64,000 nucleotides of DNA from Pseudomonas arcuscaelestis (GTDB lineage Bacteria; Pseudomonadota; Gammaproteobacteria; Pseudomonadales; Pseudomonadaceae), in the NCBI RefSeq assembly GCF_016881005.1, contig NZ_JACOPV010000015.1, positions 1 to 64,000 on the forward strand, given 5' to 3'. The translations under genes were made by a program, and so were the position numbers. Below are positions 7,140-15,426 of the stretch, piece by piece (the stretch's first letter is position 1; the number at the start of each line of letters is the position of its first letter). The notes beneath the pieces were generated by a model. It did no database searches. It was not told the origin of the DNA and saw only the letters and a program-made list of their open reading frames with translations.

Positions 7140-9967
7140 CCGACTATAAAGCCACGCTAAACCTTCCGGACACAGCCTTCCCGATGAAGGCCGGCCTGCC
7201 ACAGCGCGAACCGCAGATTCTGCAGCGCTGGGACAGCATTGGCCTGTACCAGAAGCTGCGTGAAATTGGTAAGGATCGCCCGAAGTTCGTGCTGCACGAC
7301 GGCCCGCCCTATGCCAACGGCAAGATTCATATCGGTCATGCGCTGAACAAGATTCTCAAGGACATGATTATCCGCTCCAAAACCCTGTCCGGTTTTGATG
7401 CCCCTTACGTTCCGGGTTGGGACTGCCACGGCCTGCCAATCGAGCACAAGGTTGAAGTAACCCACGGCAAGCACCTGACTGCCGACAAAACCCGCGAGCT
7501 GTGCCGTGCGTACGCTGCCGAGCAGATCGAAGGGCAGAAGACCGAGTTCATCCGCCTGGGTGTGCTGGGTGAGTGGGACAATCCGTACAAGACCATGAAC
7601 TTTGCCAACGAGGCCGGTGAAATCCGTGCCCTGGCCGAGATGGTCAAGCACGGCTTCGTATTCAAGGGCCTCAAGCCCGTGAACTGGTGCTTCGATTGCG
7701 GTTCGGCCCTGGCCGAGGCCGAGGTCGAATACGCCGACAAGAAATCGCAGACCATCGACGTCGCCTTCCCGGTGGCCGATGAAGCCAAACTGGCTGCTGC
7801 GTTCGGCCAGGCTTCGCTGGAAAAACCCGCTGCCATCGTGATCTGGACCACCACTGCGTGGACCATCCCGGCCAACCAGGCACTGAACGTCCATCCGGAG
7901 TTCAACTATGCCCTGGTCGATGTTGGCGACAGATTGCTGATTCTGGCTGAAGAGCTGGTTGAGTCGTGCCTCAAGCGCTATGCGCTCGAAGGTACGGTGA
8001 TCGCCACTGCTCCAGGCTCGGCGCTGGAACTGATCAACTTCCGCCACCCGTTCTACGATCGTCTGTCGCCGGTTTACCTGGCTGATTACGTTGAGCTGGG
8101 TGCCGGTACCGGCGTGGTTCACTCGGCTCCTGCCTACGGTGAAGACGACTTCGTTACCTGCAAGCGCTACGGCATGGTCAACGACGACATTCTGACCCCA
8201 GTGCAAAGCAACGGCGTTTATGTGCCGACGCTGGAGTTCTTCGGCGGCCAGTTTATCTGGAAGGCCAACCCGGCCATCGTCGAGAAGCTGTCGGAAGTCG
8301 GTGCACTGATGCACACCGAAACCATCAGCCACAGCTACATGCACTGCTGGCGCCACAAGACCCCGCTGATCTATCGCGCCACGGCGCAATGGTTCGTGGG
8401 CATGGACAAGCAGCCTGACAATGGCGACACCCTGCGCAAGCGTGCGGTCAAAGCCATCGAAGAAACCAAGTTCGTTCCGGCCTGGGGCCAGGCGCGTCTG
8501 CATTCGATGATCGCCAACCGTCCAGACTGGTGCATCTCGCGCCAGCGAAACTGGGGGGTGCCGATTCCGTTCTTCCTCAACAAGCAAACCGGTGAGCTGC
8601 ACGCGCGCACGGTCGAGCTGATGGAAGAAGTGGCCAAGCGCGTCGAACAAGAAGGCATCGAAGCCTGGTTCAAGCTGGACGCCGCCGAACTGCTGGGCGA
8701 AGAAGCGGATCAGTACGACAAAATCAGCGACACCCTCGACGTCTGGTTCGACTCCGGCACCACTCACTGGCACGTACTGCGTGGCTCGCACAGCATTGGT
8801 CACGACACCGGCCCGCGTGCCGACCTGTACCTGGAAGGTTCCGACCAGCACCGTGGCTGGTTCCATTCCTCGCTGCTGACCGGCTGCGCCATCGACAACC
8901 ATGCGCCGTACCGCGAATTGCTCACTCACGGCTTCACCGTCGATGAGAACGGCCGCAAAATGTCCAAGTCGCTGGGTAACACCATCGAGCCGCAGAAGGT
9001 CAACGACACCTTGGGTGCCGACATTCTGCGCTTGTGGGTCTCGGCTACCGACTACTCCGGCGAAATGGCTGTTTCCGAGCAGATCCTGCAGCGCAGCGCC
9101 GATGCCTACCGCCGTATCCGCAACACCGCACGGTTCCTGCTCTCCAACCTGTCTGGCTTCGACCCGGCTCGTGACCTGCTGCCAGCTGAAGACATGCTGG
9201 CGCTGGATCGCTGGGCTGTCGACCGTACCCTGTTGCTGCAGCGCGAGCTGGAAGAGCACTACGGCGAATACCGCTTCTGGAACGTCTACTCGAAGATCCA
9301 CAACTTCTGCGTGCAGGAGCTGGGTGGCTTCTACCTGGACATCATCAAGGACCGTCAGTACACCACCGGTGCCAACAGTGTTGCCCGGCGTTCCTGCCAG
9401 ACCGCGCTTTACCACATCAGCGAAGCGCTGGTGCGCTGGATCGCGCCGATCCTGGCCTTCACCGCTGACGAACTGTGGCAGTACCTGCCAGGCGAGCGCA
9501 ACGAGTCGGTCATGCTCAACACCTGGTATCAGGGTCTGACCGAGCTGCCGGAAGGTTTCGAGCTGGGTCGCGCCTACTGGGACCGCGTGATGGCTGCGAA
9601 AACTGCGGTCAACAAAGAACTGGAGAACCAGCGTTCGGCCAAGGCCATCGGTGGCAACCTGCAAGCTGAAGTGACCTTGTTCGCCGACGACGCCCTGAGC
9701 GCCGACCTGAACAAGCTGGGTGACGAGCTGCGTTTCGTGCTGATTACCTCGGCTGCAAGCGTTGCGCCATTCGTTCAGGCGCCAGCCGATGCAGTCGAGA
9801 CCGAAGTACCGGGCCTGAAGCTGAAAGTGGTCAAGTCCGCGCACACCAAGTGCGGTCGTTGCTGGCACTTCCGTGCCGACGTTGGCGCGAACCCGGAACA
9901 TCCGGAAATCTGTGCCCGTTGCGCTGACAACATCAGCGGCAAGGGCGAGGTGCGCCACTATGCCTAA
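7136..9967 (+). CDS. ileS: Isoleucyl-tRNA synthetase
   Basis: A 943-residue class I aminoacyl-tRNA synthetase. The HIGH motif is at residues 65-68 (PPYANGKIHIGH), KMSKS at about 608-612, and a C-terminal zinc knuckle has C906/C909 and C926/C929, the arrangement of the bacterial type with a zinc tail. It is essential for translation. The start overlaps the ribF stop and the end overlaps lspA by 8 bases, so it sits in the middle of a tight operon. The long reverse-strand open frame across it is a coding-bias shadow. Confidence 0.98.
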   Translation: MTDYKATLNLPDTAFPMKAGLPQREPQILQRWDSIGLYQKLREIGKDRPKFVLHDGPPYANGKIHIGHALNKILKDMIIRSKTLSGFDAPYVPGWDCHGLPIEHKVEVTHGKHLTADKTRELCRAYAAEQIEGQKTEFIRLGVLGEWDNPYKTMNFANEAGEIRALAEMVKHGFVFKGLKPVNWCFDCGSALAEAEVEYADKKSQTIDVAFPVADEAKLAAAFGQASLEKPAAIVIWTTTAWTIPANQALNVHPEFNYALVDVGDRLLILAEELVESCLKRYALEGTVIATAPGSALELINFRHPFYDRLSPVYLADYVELGAGTGVVHSAPAYGEDDFVTCKRYGMVNDDILTPVQSNGVYVPTLEFFGGQFIWKANPAIVEKLSEVGALMHTETISHSYMHCWRHKTPLIYRATAQWFVGMDKQPDNGDTLRKRAVKAIEETKFVPAWGQARLHSMIANRPDWCISRQRNWGVPIPFFLNKQTGELHARTVELMEEVAKRVEQEGIEAWFKLDAAELLGEEADQYDKISDTLDVWFDSGTTHWHVLRGSHSIGHDTGPRADLYLEGSDQHRGWFHSSLLTGCAIDNHAPYRELLTHGFTVDENGRKMSKSLGNTIEPQKVNDTLGADILRLWVSATDYSGEMAVSEQILQRSADAYRRIRNTARFLLSNLSGFDPARDLLPAEDMLALDRWAVDRTLLLQRELEEHYGEYRFWNVYSKIHNFCVQELGGFYLDIIKDRQYTTGANSVARRSCQTALYHISEALVRWIAPILAFTADELWQYLPGERNESVMLNTWYQGLTELPEGFELGRAYWDRVMAAKTAVNKELENQRSAKAIGGNLQAEVTLFADDALSADLNKLGDELRFVLITSAASVAPFVQAPADAVETEVPGLKLKVVKSAHTKCGRCWHFRADVGANPEHPEICARCADNISGKGEVRHYA

Positions 9968-10475
9968 CCCTGCTGTCGGGCGCTTCGGGCGCCTAGGCTG
10001 GCTATGGTTGAGCCTGCTGGTCCTGGTCATTGACCAGGCCAGCAAGTTCTATTTCGAAGGCGCGCTGAGCTTGTACCAGCAGATCGTGGTCATTCCCGAC
10101 TACTTCAGCTGGACCCTGGCTTACAACACCGGTGCAGCGTTCAGCTTCCTGGCTGACAGCTCTGGCTGGCAGCGCTGGCTGTTCGCCCTGATCGCCTTGG
10201 TGGTCAGTGCAGTGCTGGTGGTCTGGCTCAAGCGCCTGGGGCGCAACGAGACCTGGCTGGCCGTAGCCCTGGCACTGGTGCTGGGTGGCGCGCTGGGCAA
10301 CCTGTATGACCGTATCGCGTTGGGCCATGTAGTCGATTTCATCCTGGTGCACTGGCAGAACCGTTATTACTTCCCGGCCTTCAACGTGGCCGACAGCGCC
10401 ATTACCGTGGGTGCGGTAATGCTTGCGCTGGATATGTTCAAGAGCAAGAAGTCCGGAGAACCCGTCCATGACTGA
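9960..10475 (+). CDS. lspA: Lipoprotein signal peptidase (signal peptidase II)
   Basis: A 171-residue inner-membrane aspartyl protease that removes the signal peptide of prolipoproteins after lipid modification. It has four hydrophobic segments and both catalytic aspartates in their motifs: D126 in GHVVDF and D145 in FNVADS. YNTGAAFSFLAD is also typical. The ATG at 9960 overlaps the ileS end by 8 bases, and the gene end overlaps fkpB by 8, keeping the ileS-lspA-fkpB-ispH order common in gammaproteobacteria. Confidence 0.97.
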   Translation: MPNPAVGRFGRLGWLWLSLLVLVIDQASKFYFEGALSLYQQIVVIPDYFSWTLAYNTGAAFSFLADSSGWQRWLFALIALVVSAVLVVWLKRLGRNETWLAVALALVLGGALGNLYDRIALGHVVDFILVHWQNRYYFPAFNVADSAITVGAVMLALDMFKSKKSGEPVHD

Positions 10476-10905
10476 GACCCGCATAGGCCAGAACACCGAA
10501 GTCAAATTGCACTTCGCACTGCATCTGGAAAACGGCGACACCGTCGATAGCACGTTCGACAAATCGCCGGCTGTGTTCAAAGTTGGCGACGGCAACCTGC
10601 TGCCGGGCTTTGAAGCGGCAATCTTCGGCTTCAAGGCCGGTGACAAGCGCACCGTTACCGTCCAGCCGGAAAACGCTTTTGGTCAGCCCAACCCGCAGAA
10701 CGTACAGATCATTCCACGGTCGCAATTCAACGACATGGTGCTTTCCGAAGGTTTGCTGGTGATCTTCAACGATGCTGCCAATGCTGAGCTGCCAGGTGTG
10801 GTCAAGGCATTCGATGAGGCCCAGGTGACCATCGACTTCAACCATCCACTGGCCGGCAAAACCCTGAACTTCGAGGTGCAAATCCTCGAAGTCACAGCGC
10901 TTTGA
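10468..10905 (+). CDS. fkpB: FKBP-type peptidyl-prolyl isomerase (SlpA/FkpB type)
   Basis: A 145-residue cytoplasmic prolyl isomerase and chaperone of the SlyD/SlpA group. The N-terminal FKBP half has VKLHFALHLENG and the GNLLPGFE motif, the insert-in-flap domain follows, and the chain closes with DFNHPLAGKTLNFEV, the hallmark of this group. There is no histidine-rich metal tail as in SlyD. It overlaps the lspA stop by 8 bases and is followed by ispH after 14 bases. Confidence 0.94.
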   Translation: MTETRIGQNTEVKLHFALHLENGDTVDSTFDKSPAVFKVGDGNLLPGFEAAIFGFKAGDKRTVTVQPENAFGQPNPQNVQIIPRSQFNDMVLSEGLLVIFNDAANAELPGVVKAFDEAQVTIDFNHPLAGKTLNFEVQILEVTAL

Positions 10906-10919
10906 GCCCGGAGCCGAGC

Positions 10920-11867
10920 ATGCAAATCAAACTCGCCAACCCCCGCGGTTTCTGCGCGGGCGTGGACCGGGCGATTGAGATCGTCAATCGCGCGCTGGAA
11001 GTTTTCGGCCCACCGATTTACGTACGTCACGAAGTGGTGCACAACAAATTCGTGGTCGAAGACCTGCGCGCACGCGGGGCGATCTTCGTCGAAGAACTGG
11101 ATCAGGTTCCGGATGACGTCATCGTCATCTTCAGTGCCCACGGTGTTTCCCAGGCTGTGCGCCAGGAAGCAGCAGGGCGCGGCCTGAAGGTTTTCGATGC
11201 GACCTGTCCACTGGTTACCAAGGTGCATATCGAGGTAGCGCGCTACAGCCGCGACGGCCGCGAATGCATCCTGATCGGCCACGAAGGCCATCCGGAAGTC
11301 GAAGGCACCATGGGCCAGTACGACGCCAGCAATGGCGGTGCGATCTACCTGGTCGAAGACGAGGAAGATGTTGCCCAGTTGCAGGTCAATAACCCGGATA
11401 AGCTGGCGTTCGTTACCCAGACCACGCTGTCGATGGATGACACCGGTCGGGTTATCGACGCCCTGCGTGCACGCTTCCCGAACATCGGCGGCCCGCGCAA
11501 GGACGACATTTGCTACGCCACCCAGAACCGCCAGGATGCGGTCAAACAACTGGCCAACGAATGCGATGTGGTGCTGGTAGTGGGCAGCCCCAACAGTTCC
11601 AACTCCAACCGCTTGCGCGAGCTTGCCGAGCGCATGTCAACGCCGGCCTACCTGATCGACGGCGCCGAAGACCTGCAAAAAAGCTGGTTTGAGGGTGTCG
11701 AGCGAATTGGCATCACTGCCGGTGCTTCCGCACCTGAAGTGCTGGTGCGCGGCGTGATCGAGCAACTGCGTGCCTGGGGTGCAACGGGGGCCGAAGAGCT
11801 GGATGGGCGCGAAGAGAACATCACCTTTTCGATGCCCAAGGAATTGCGCGTTCGCTCACTGATCTGA
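10920..11867 (+). CDS. ispH: 4-hydroxy-3-methylbut-2-enyl diphosphate reductase
   Basis: A 315-residue iron-sulfur enzyme for the last step of the MEP isoprenoid pathway, producing IPP and DMAPP. The three cluster cysteines are visible at C12 (GFCAGVDRA), C96 (DATCPLV) and C198 (DICYATQ), and the catalytic glutamate E126 sits in HPEVEGTMGQ. It ends the ribF-ileS-lspA-fkpB-ispH chain and overlaps by 12 bases the end of the convergent pseudopilin gene. Confidence 0.98.
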   Translation: MQIKLANPRGFCAGVDRAIEIVNRALEVFGPPIYVRHEVVHNKFVVEDLRARGAIFVEELDQVPDDVIVIFSAHGVSQAVRQEAAGRGLKVFDATCPLVTKVHIEVARYSRDGRECILIGHEGHPEVEGTMGQYDASNGGAIYLVEDEEDVAQLQVNNPDKLAFVTQTTLSMDDTGRVIDALRARFPNIGGPRKDDICYATQNRQDAVKQLANECDVVLVVGSPNSSNSNRLRELAERMSTPAYLIDGAEDLQKSWFEGVERIGITAGASAPEVLVRGVIEQLRAWGATGAEELDGREENITFSMPKELRVRSLI

Positions 11868-12368
11868 CCCCGCAGCCGCGCAAAGCGGCTGCTCGCTCAG
11901 CGCATCACGCAGGCTGACTCTTCCGCTGCGTGACAGCACCACCTGATAGTGACTCAGTGCTTCGGGACGTTGGCACACATGCAACGTCCCGGCCTGGAAG
12001 GCGCCGTTATCCAATAGCGGCACGCCCAGGCCACTGAAGCTCACTTGCCGGGCCACCGGCTGGTTGCCGACGACAATCACGCGTTCATTGCCATGCCATT
12101 GCTGCAGTAACTGCGGGCTGTCGTGCTCAACCACCATCCTCCAGCCCTGACTCCAGTCTGATCCCAGCGCTTGCAGGCGCACCACGCTATTGCGCAGCAG
12201 CGCTTCACTGCGCGCCGTGCGCAAGGCTTGGGCCAGGTCTGTGGCGACCATCTGCCGTTGTAGCCCGGCGCTCATCGCGCTGTAGGCCGGAACCCCAACC
12301 TGTGTAAGCAGCCCCAGCAGGGCCGATGCGAACAAAATTTGTATCAGTGTTACGCCCTGTTGCCTCAC
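11856..12368 (-). CDS. GspH/FimT-type minor pseudopilin
   Basis: A 170-residue class III prepilin-like protein. The GTG start at 12368 gives a short leader (MRQQG) followed by a hydrophobic helix starting VTLIQILFASALLG, then a GspH-like globular part with paired cysteines near the end. Cleavage would be after G5. The residue at +5 of the mature protein is Gln, not the Glu that nearly all type IV pilins need for assembly. It is divergent from the pilV-like gene with about 108 bases between them. In P. aeruginosa the homologous fimT/fimU genes lie in the same cluster beside ispH. Confidence 0.8.
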   Translation of the reverse strand: MRQQGVTLIQILFASALLGLLTQVGVPAYSAMSAGLQRQMVATDLAQALRTARSEALLRNSVVRLQALGSDWSQGWRMVVEHDSPQLLQQWHGNERVIVVGNQPVARQVSFSGLGVPLLDNGAFQAGTLHVCQRPEALSHYQVVLSRSGRVSLRDALSEQPLCAAAGSDQ

Positions 12369-12476
12369 CGTGCATTCCTCCCTGGAAGTGCTTCGCTGTA
12401 GGTTCAGGGCTCGCCTTGCTGGCGTCCAGTCAGCTGGGTTGGCAGGGGGCGGTGGAAAAATCTCGGGAGGTTGGCC

Positions 12477-12695
12477 ATGGATCGCTGGCAGCAACAAGGA
12501 ATGACGCTGATAGAAGTATTACTGGCAATCGTCGTGCTCGGGATGGGCTTGTTTACGGCTGCCGGATTGCAACTGCGCGCATTGCAGGCCACTGAAAGTG
12601 CCTTGCGCACTACCCAGACTGCGTATGGTGAGCACGCGCTGCAGGAGCAGGCCCGGGCAGATGGCCTGCAGCTTGGCGAGAAAGCGGGGTTGTGA
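12477..12695 (+). CDS. Short PilV/GspI-like minor pilin
   Basis: A 72-residue prepilin with a textbook leader and helix: MDRWQQQG, cleavage, then MTLIEVLLAIVVLGMGLFTA, with Glu at +5. P. aeruginosa PilV is about 185 residues, so almost the whole globular domain is absent; what remains is the N-terminal helix plus about 30 residues. GGGAGG precedes the ATG at 12477 with good spacing and the stop overlaps the next gene as GTGA, so it looks like a functional, translated short gene and not simple debris. It may be a helix-only initiation subunit or a truncated relic. Confidence 0.75.
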   Translation: MDRWQQQGMTLIEVLLAIVVLGMGLFTAAGLQLRALQATESALRTTQTAYGEHALQEQARADGLQLGEKAGL

Positions 12696-13363
12696 GCAGG
12701 CAGTCGGGCTTTAGCATGCTCGAGGTGTTGCTGGCGCTGAGCCTGGGAATGCTGTTGTTACTCGCTGCCAGTCGCCTGTTCATCGCCGCGAGCCAGTCCT
12801 GGCAGGCTCAAATGGCGGCTGCGCAAATGCAGGAGGATGGACGCCTGGCCCTGCAACGATTGACCCAAAGCATTCGTATGGCAGGGGCTTTCGGTTGTCT
12901 GCGTTACGACGCTGTCGATTTTCTCGATCCCTTGGCGGCACAAGCATTTGCCCAACCGCTACACGTCAGCCGTGATGCGCAGGGTCGCCTGCTGCGCTTG
13001 AGCTTGATAAGTGCCGAAAGCGTGTATACCAGCGGCGAGCCTGACTGGACGCTGCTCACTGACTGCGTCACCCACGCGATGGTGCACGCTGGGGCAAAAA
13101 AACCGGCAGACGGGCAGTTTGCGATACCCATCCGACGCCAGGAGTACCGCCTGGTAGCAGACCAGCTTCGCCTGCGCAGCGCGGCGAGCAACGGCGTGCT
13201 GGTAGAGGGCGTTAGTGAGTTGCAGCTTGAACTGCTCAGAACCAGCACCCTGGCAGTCTCAGGCGTGCGCCTGAGCTTGACCTTGACCGACCCACAGCAA
13301 CGCGTCAGGCCGCAAACCTATCGCGTCAGCGTTGCCCTGGGTAATCCGGTAGACCTGCTATGA
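12692..13363 (+). CDS. PilW-like minor pilin
   Basis: A 223-residue prepilin-like protein with leader MSRQSG and helix FSMLEVLLALSLGMLLLLAA (Glu at +5), followed by a large globular domain with QEDGRLALQRLTQSIRMAG, a common PilW-family stretch. Minor pilins of this kind prime assembly of type IV pili. It starts at a GTG overlapping the previous stop and ends in an ATGA overlap with the pilX-like gene, so the cluster is one transcription unit. Confidence 0.85.
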   Translation: MSRQSGFSMLEVLLALSLGMLLLLAASRLFIAASQSWQAQMAAAQMQEDGRLALQRLTQSIRMAGAFGCLRYDAVDFLDPLAAQAFAQPLHVSRDAQGRLLRLSLISAESVYTSGEPDWTLLTDCVTHAMVHAGAKKPADGQFAIPIRRQEYRLVADQLRLRSAASNGVLVEGVSELQLELLRTSTLAVSGVRLSLTLTDPQQRVRPQTYRVSVALGNPVDLL

Positions 13364-13869
13364 AATCCAGACAGCGCGGCCTCGTTCTATTGCTCAGCCT
13401 GACGCTGATGCTGTTGCTGGGCCTGCTCGGATTGTCGGCCATGGGCAGTGCGATTCAGCAGCAGCGAATGTCGCGCAATCTGCTGAGTACCCTGAAAGCT
13501 TTCCAGCAGAGCCATCAGGTGCTGCAGTTGGGGGAGTCCAGGCTACACGTACAGGCATGGCCAGCGTGTGCGTTTTGCTTGCCACCACCCGAAGCTGGCA
13601 ACGTCACCTCAAGCGGTGTGTATGTGGGGCAGGGGGAGAGTTCAGGGTTGAACTGGCAGGCGGCGACGGGTGGTTTCTATCTGGTTCAGTCACTGGGGCG
13701 AAGTACCAAGGCCAGGCAGATGCCACAAGGGCTGGAGGCAAACCTGTATCGAGTCACTGCGGTAAGTCGCCTCGGCACGGCGCGCAGCGTGATGGAGAGC
13801 GTGATTGCGCAGCCTGTCGGCCCAGCACCGCAGCCATGGCGACGCATCTACTGGCGTCAGGTCTATTGA
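13360..13869 (+). CDS. PilX-like minor pilin
   Basis: A 169-residue protein with a PilX-type N-terminus: MKSRQRG then a leucine-rich helix LVLLLSLTLMLLLGLLGLSA without Glu at +5, which is usual for PilX/GspK-like subunits. A pair of cysteines near CAFC follows. In P. aeruginosa pilX is followed by pilY1, the large calcium-binding tip protein; here pilE follows after only 11 bases. Confidence 0.8.
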   Translation: MKSRQRGLVLLLSLTLMLLLGLLGLSAMGSAIQQQRMSRNLLSTLKAFQQSHQVLQLGESRLHVQAWPACAFCLPPPEAGNVTSSGVYVGQGESSGLNWQAATGGFYLVQSLGRSTKARQMPQGLEANLYRVTAVSRLGTARSVMESVIAQPVGPAPQPWRRIYWRQVY

Positions 13870-13880
13870 GGAGCAAGTAA

Positions 13881-14288
13881 ATGAAGCATCAGCGCGCATT
13901 GAGTCTGATCGAACTGTTGATTGTGATCGCTGTGGTCGGCATTCTTGCGAGCATTGCCTACCCCGGTTACTCCGATCTGGTGAAAAAATCCGCACGCACG
14001 GAAATCGTCAGCCTGCTGATCGAGAGCGCGCAGCTACTGGAGCGACACTACTCACGTGCAGGCCAGTACAGCGACGTTGAAGACCTTCAGGCCTCACTGG
14101 CGAGCGGCACCGCTCACTACAGTTTGCATGCCATGCGCGACAAGGAGTCGTTCACCCTTTCGGCACGCCGCCTTCCCGGCGGCCTGATGATGGCTGATCG
14201 GTGTGGTGACTATGAGCTTGACCAGGCAGGTAGGCGGGGCAATCCCCAAGGCGCCGAGAATACGGAAGGCGGGTGTTGGGGAGGCTGA
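13881..14288 (+). CDS. PilE-like minor pilin
   Basis: A 135-residue type IV pilin-like protein with helix LSLIELLIVIAVVGILASIA (Glu at +5) and the PilE-family end with two cysteines (CGDYELD and GGCW) that probably form the disulfide loop. The residue before the cleavage site is Ala (MKHQRA), where pilins normally have Gly. It is the last gene of the minor-pilin cluster, with thiO 37 bases downstream on the same strand. Confidence 0.85.
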   Translation: MKHQRALSLIELLIVIAVVGILASIAYPGYSDLVKKSARTEIVSLLIESAQLLERHYSRAGQYSDVEDLQASLASGTAHYSLHAMRDKESFTLSARRLPGGLMMADRCGDYELDQAGRRGNPQGAENTEGGCWGG

Positions 14289-14325
14289 AGCCTTTCGCGA
14301 TTTACTTCAGAAATTGGATCGATAG

Positions 14326-15420
14326 ATGACCAAGCAAGTAGTGATAGTCGGTGGCGGAGTGATCGGCCTGTTGACGGCGTTCAATCTGGCGGCAGAGGTC
14401 GAACAGGTGGTGTTGTGTGATCGTGGCGAACTGGGGCAGGAATCGTCCTGGGCCGGTGGCGGCATCGTTTCGCCGCTCTACCCCTGGCGCTACAGCCCAG
14501 CCGTAACCGCACTGGCGCACTGGTCGCAAGACTTTTATCCACAGTTGGGAGCGCGTTTGTTTGCCAGCACCGGGGTAGATCCCGAGGTGCATACCACTGG
14601 GCTGTACTGGCTGGACCTGGAAGACGAGGCCGAGGCGTTGGCTTGGGCCGAGCGTGAAGGGCGGCCCCTGAGTGCTGTGGATATCTCGGCAGCCTATGAC
14701 GCCGTGCCGGTGCTGGGCGCGGGCTTTGAGCGGGCGATCTATATGGCGGGTGTTGCCAACGTGCGCAACCCGCGTTTGGTCAAGTCGCTGAAAGCGGCGC
14801 TGCAGGCACTGCCAAACGTAACCTTGCGCGAGCATTGTGAAATCACTGGATTCATCCGCGAAGGCGAAAAAATTACCGGCGTACAAACTACGGACGGTGC
14901 GATTGGCGGTGATCGCGTGGTCCTGACTGCTGGCGCCTGGAGTGGCGATCTGTTGCGGCCATTGGGGCTGGAACTGCCGGTGGAGCCGGTCAAAGGGCAG
15001 ATGATTCTGTTCAAGTGCGCCGAAGATTTTCTGCCCAGCATGGTCTTGGCCAGGGGCCGCTACGCAATTCCTCGCCGCGACGGGCACATCCTGGTGGGCA
15101 GCACCCTGGAGCACGTCGGCTACGACAAGACCCCAACCGCCGAAGCGCTGGAAAGCCTGAAGGCATCTGCTATCGAATTGCTTCCAGCGTTGGCCGAGGT
15201 CACCCCGGTGGGTCATTGGGCAGGGTTGCGTCCAGGATCACCCGAGGGTATTCCCTACATCGGCGAAGTGCCGGGCTGGGAAGGCCTGTGGTTGAACTGC
15301 GGGCACTACCGCAACGGCTTGGTGTTGGCGCCAGCATCGTGCCAGCTGTTTGCCGACCTGCTGCTGGGCCGCGAACCGATCATCGATCCACGGCCTTATG
15401 CGCCAAGCCGGCTTGTGTGA
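14326..15420 (+). CDS. thiO: Glycine oxidase / FAD-dependent amino acid oxidase ThiO
   Basis: A 364-residue flavoprotein of the DAO family. The N-terminal dinucleotide-binding motif VVIVGGGVIG (residues about 5-14) binds FAD, ESSWAGGGIVSPLYPW is characteristic of glycine oxidases, and GHYRNGLVLAPAS closes the FAD site. It oxidises glycine to the imine used for thiazole formation in thiamine synthesis. The same gene lies beside the pilin cluster in P. aeruginosa and, as I recall, in P. putida. It is convergent with the amidase gene. Confidence 0.92.
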   Translation: MTKQVVIVGGGVIGLLTAFNLAAEVEQVVLCDRGELGQESSWAGGGIVSPLYPWRYSPAVTALAHWSQDFYPQLGARLFASTGVDPEVHTTGLYWLDLEDEAEALAWAEREGRPLSAVDISAAYDAVPVLGAGFERAIYMAGVANVRNPRLVKSLKAALQALPNVTLREHCEITGFIREGEKITGVQTTDGAIGGDRVVLTAGAWSGDLLRPLGLELPVEPVKGQMILFKCAEDFLPSMVLARGRYAIPRRDGHILVGSTLEHVGYDKTPTAEALESLKASAIELLPALAEVTPVGHWAGLRPGSPEGIPYIGEVPGWEGLWLNCGHYRNGLVLAPASCQLFADLLLGREPIIDPRPYAPSRLV

Positions 15421-15426
15421 ACGGAC

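Noticed and set aside
7157..10045. 962-codon open frame on the reverse strand across ileS
   Set aside because: It mirrors ileS codon for codon, has no protein-like motifs or ribosome-binding site, and is a known effect of GC-rich third positions.
11872..11892. GCAGCCGC-GCAAA-GCGGCTGC hairpin as ispH terminator
   Set aside because: No T-run follows, and it lies in the coding end of the convergent pseudopilin gene.
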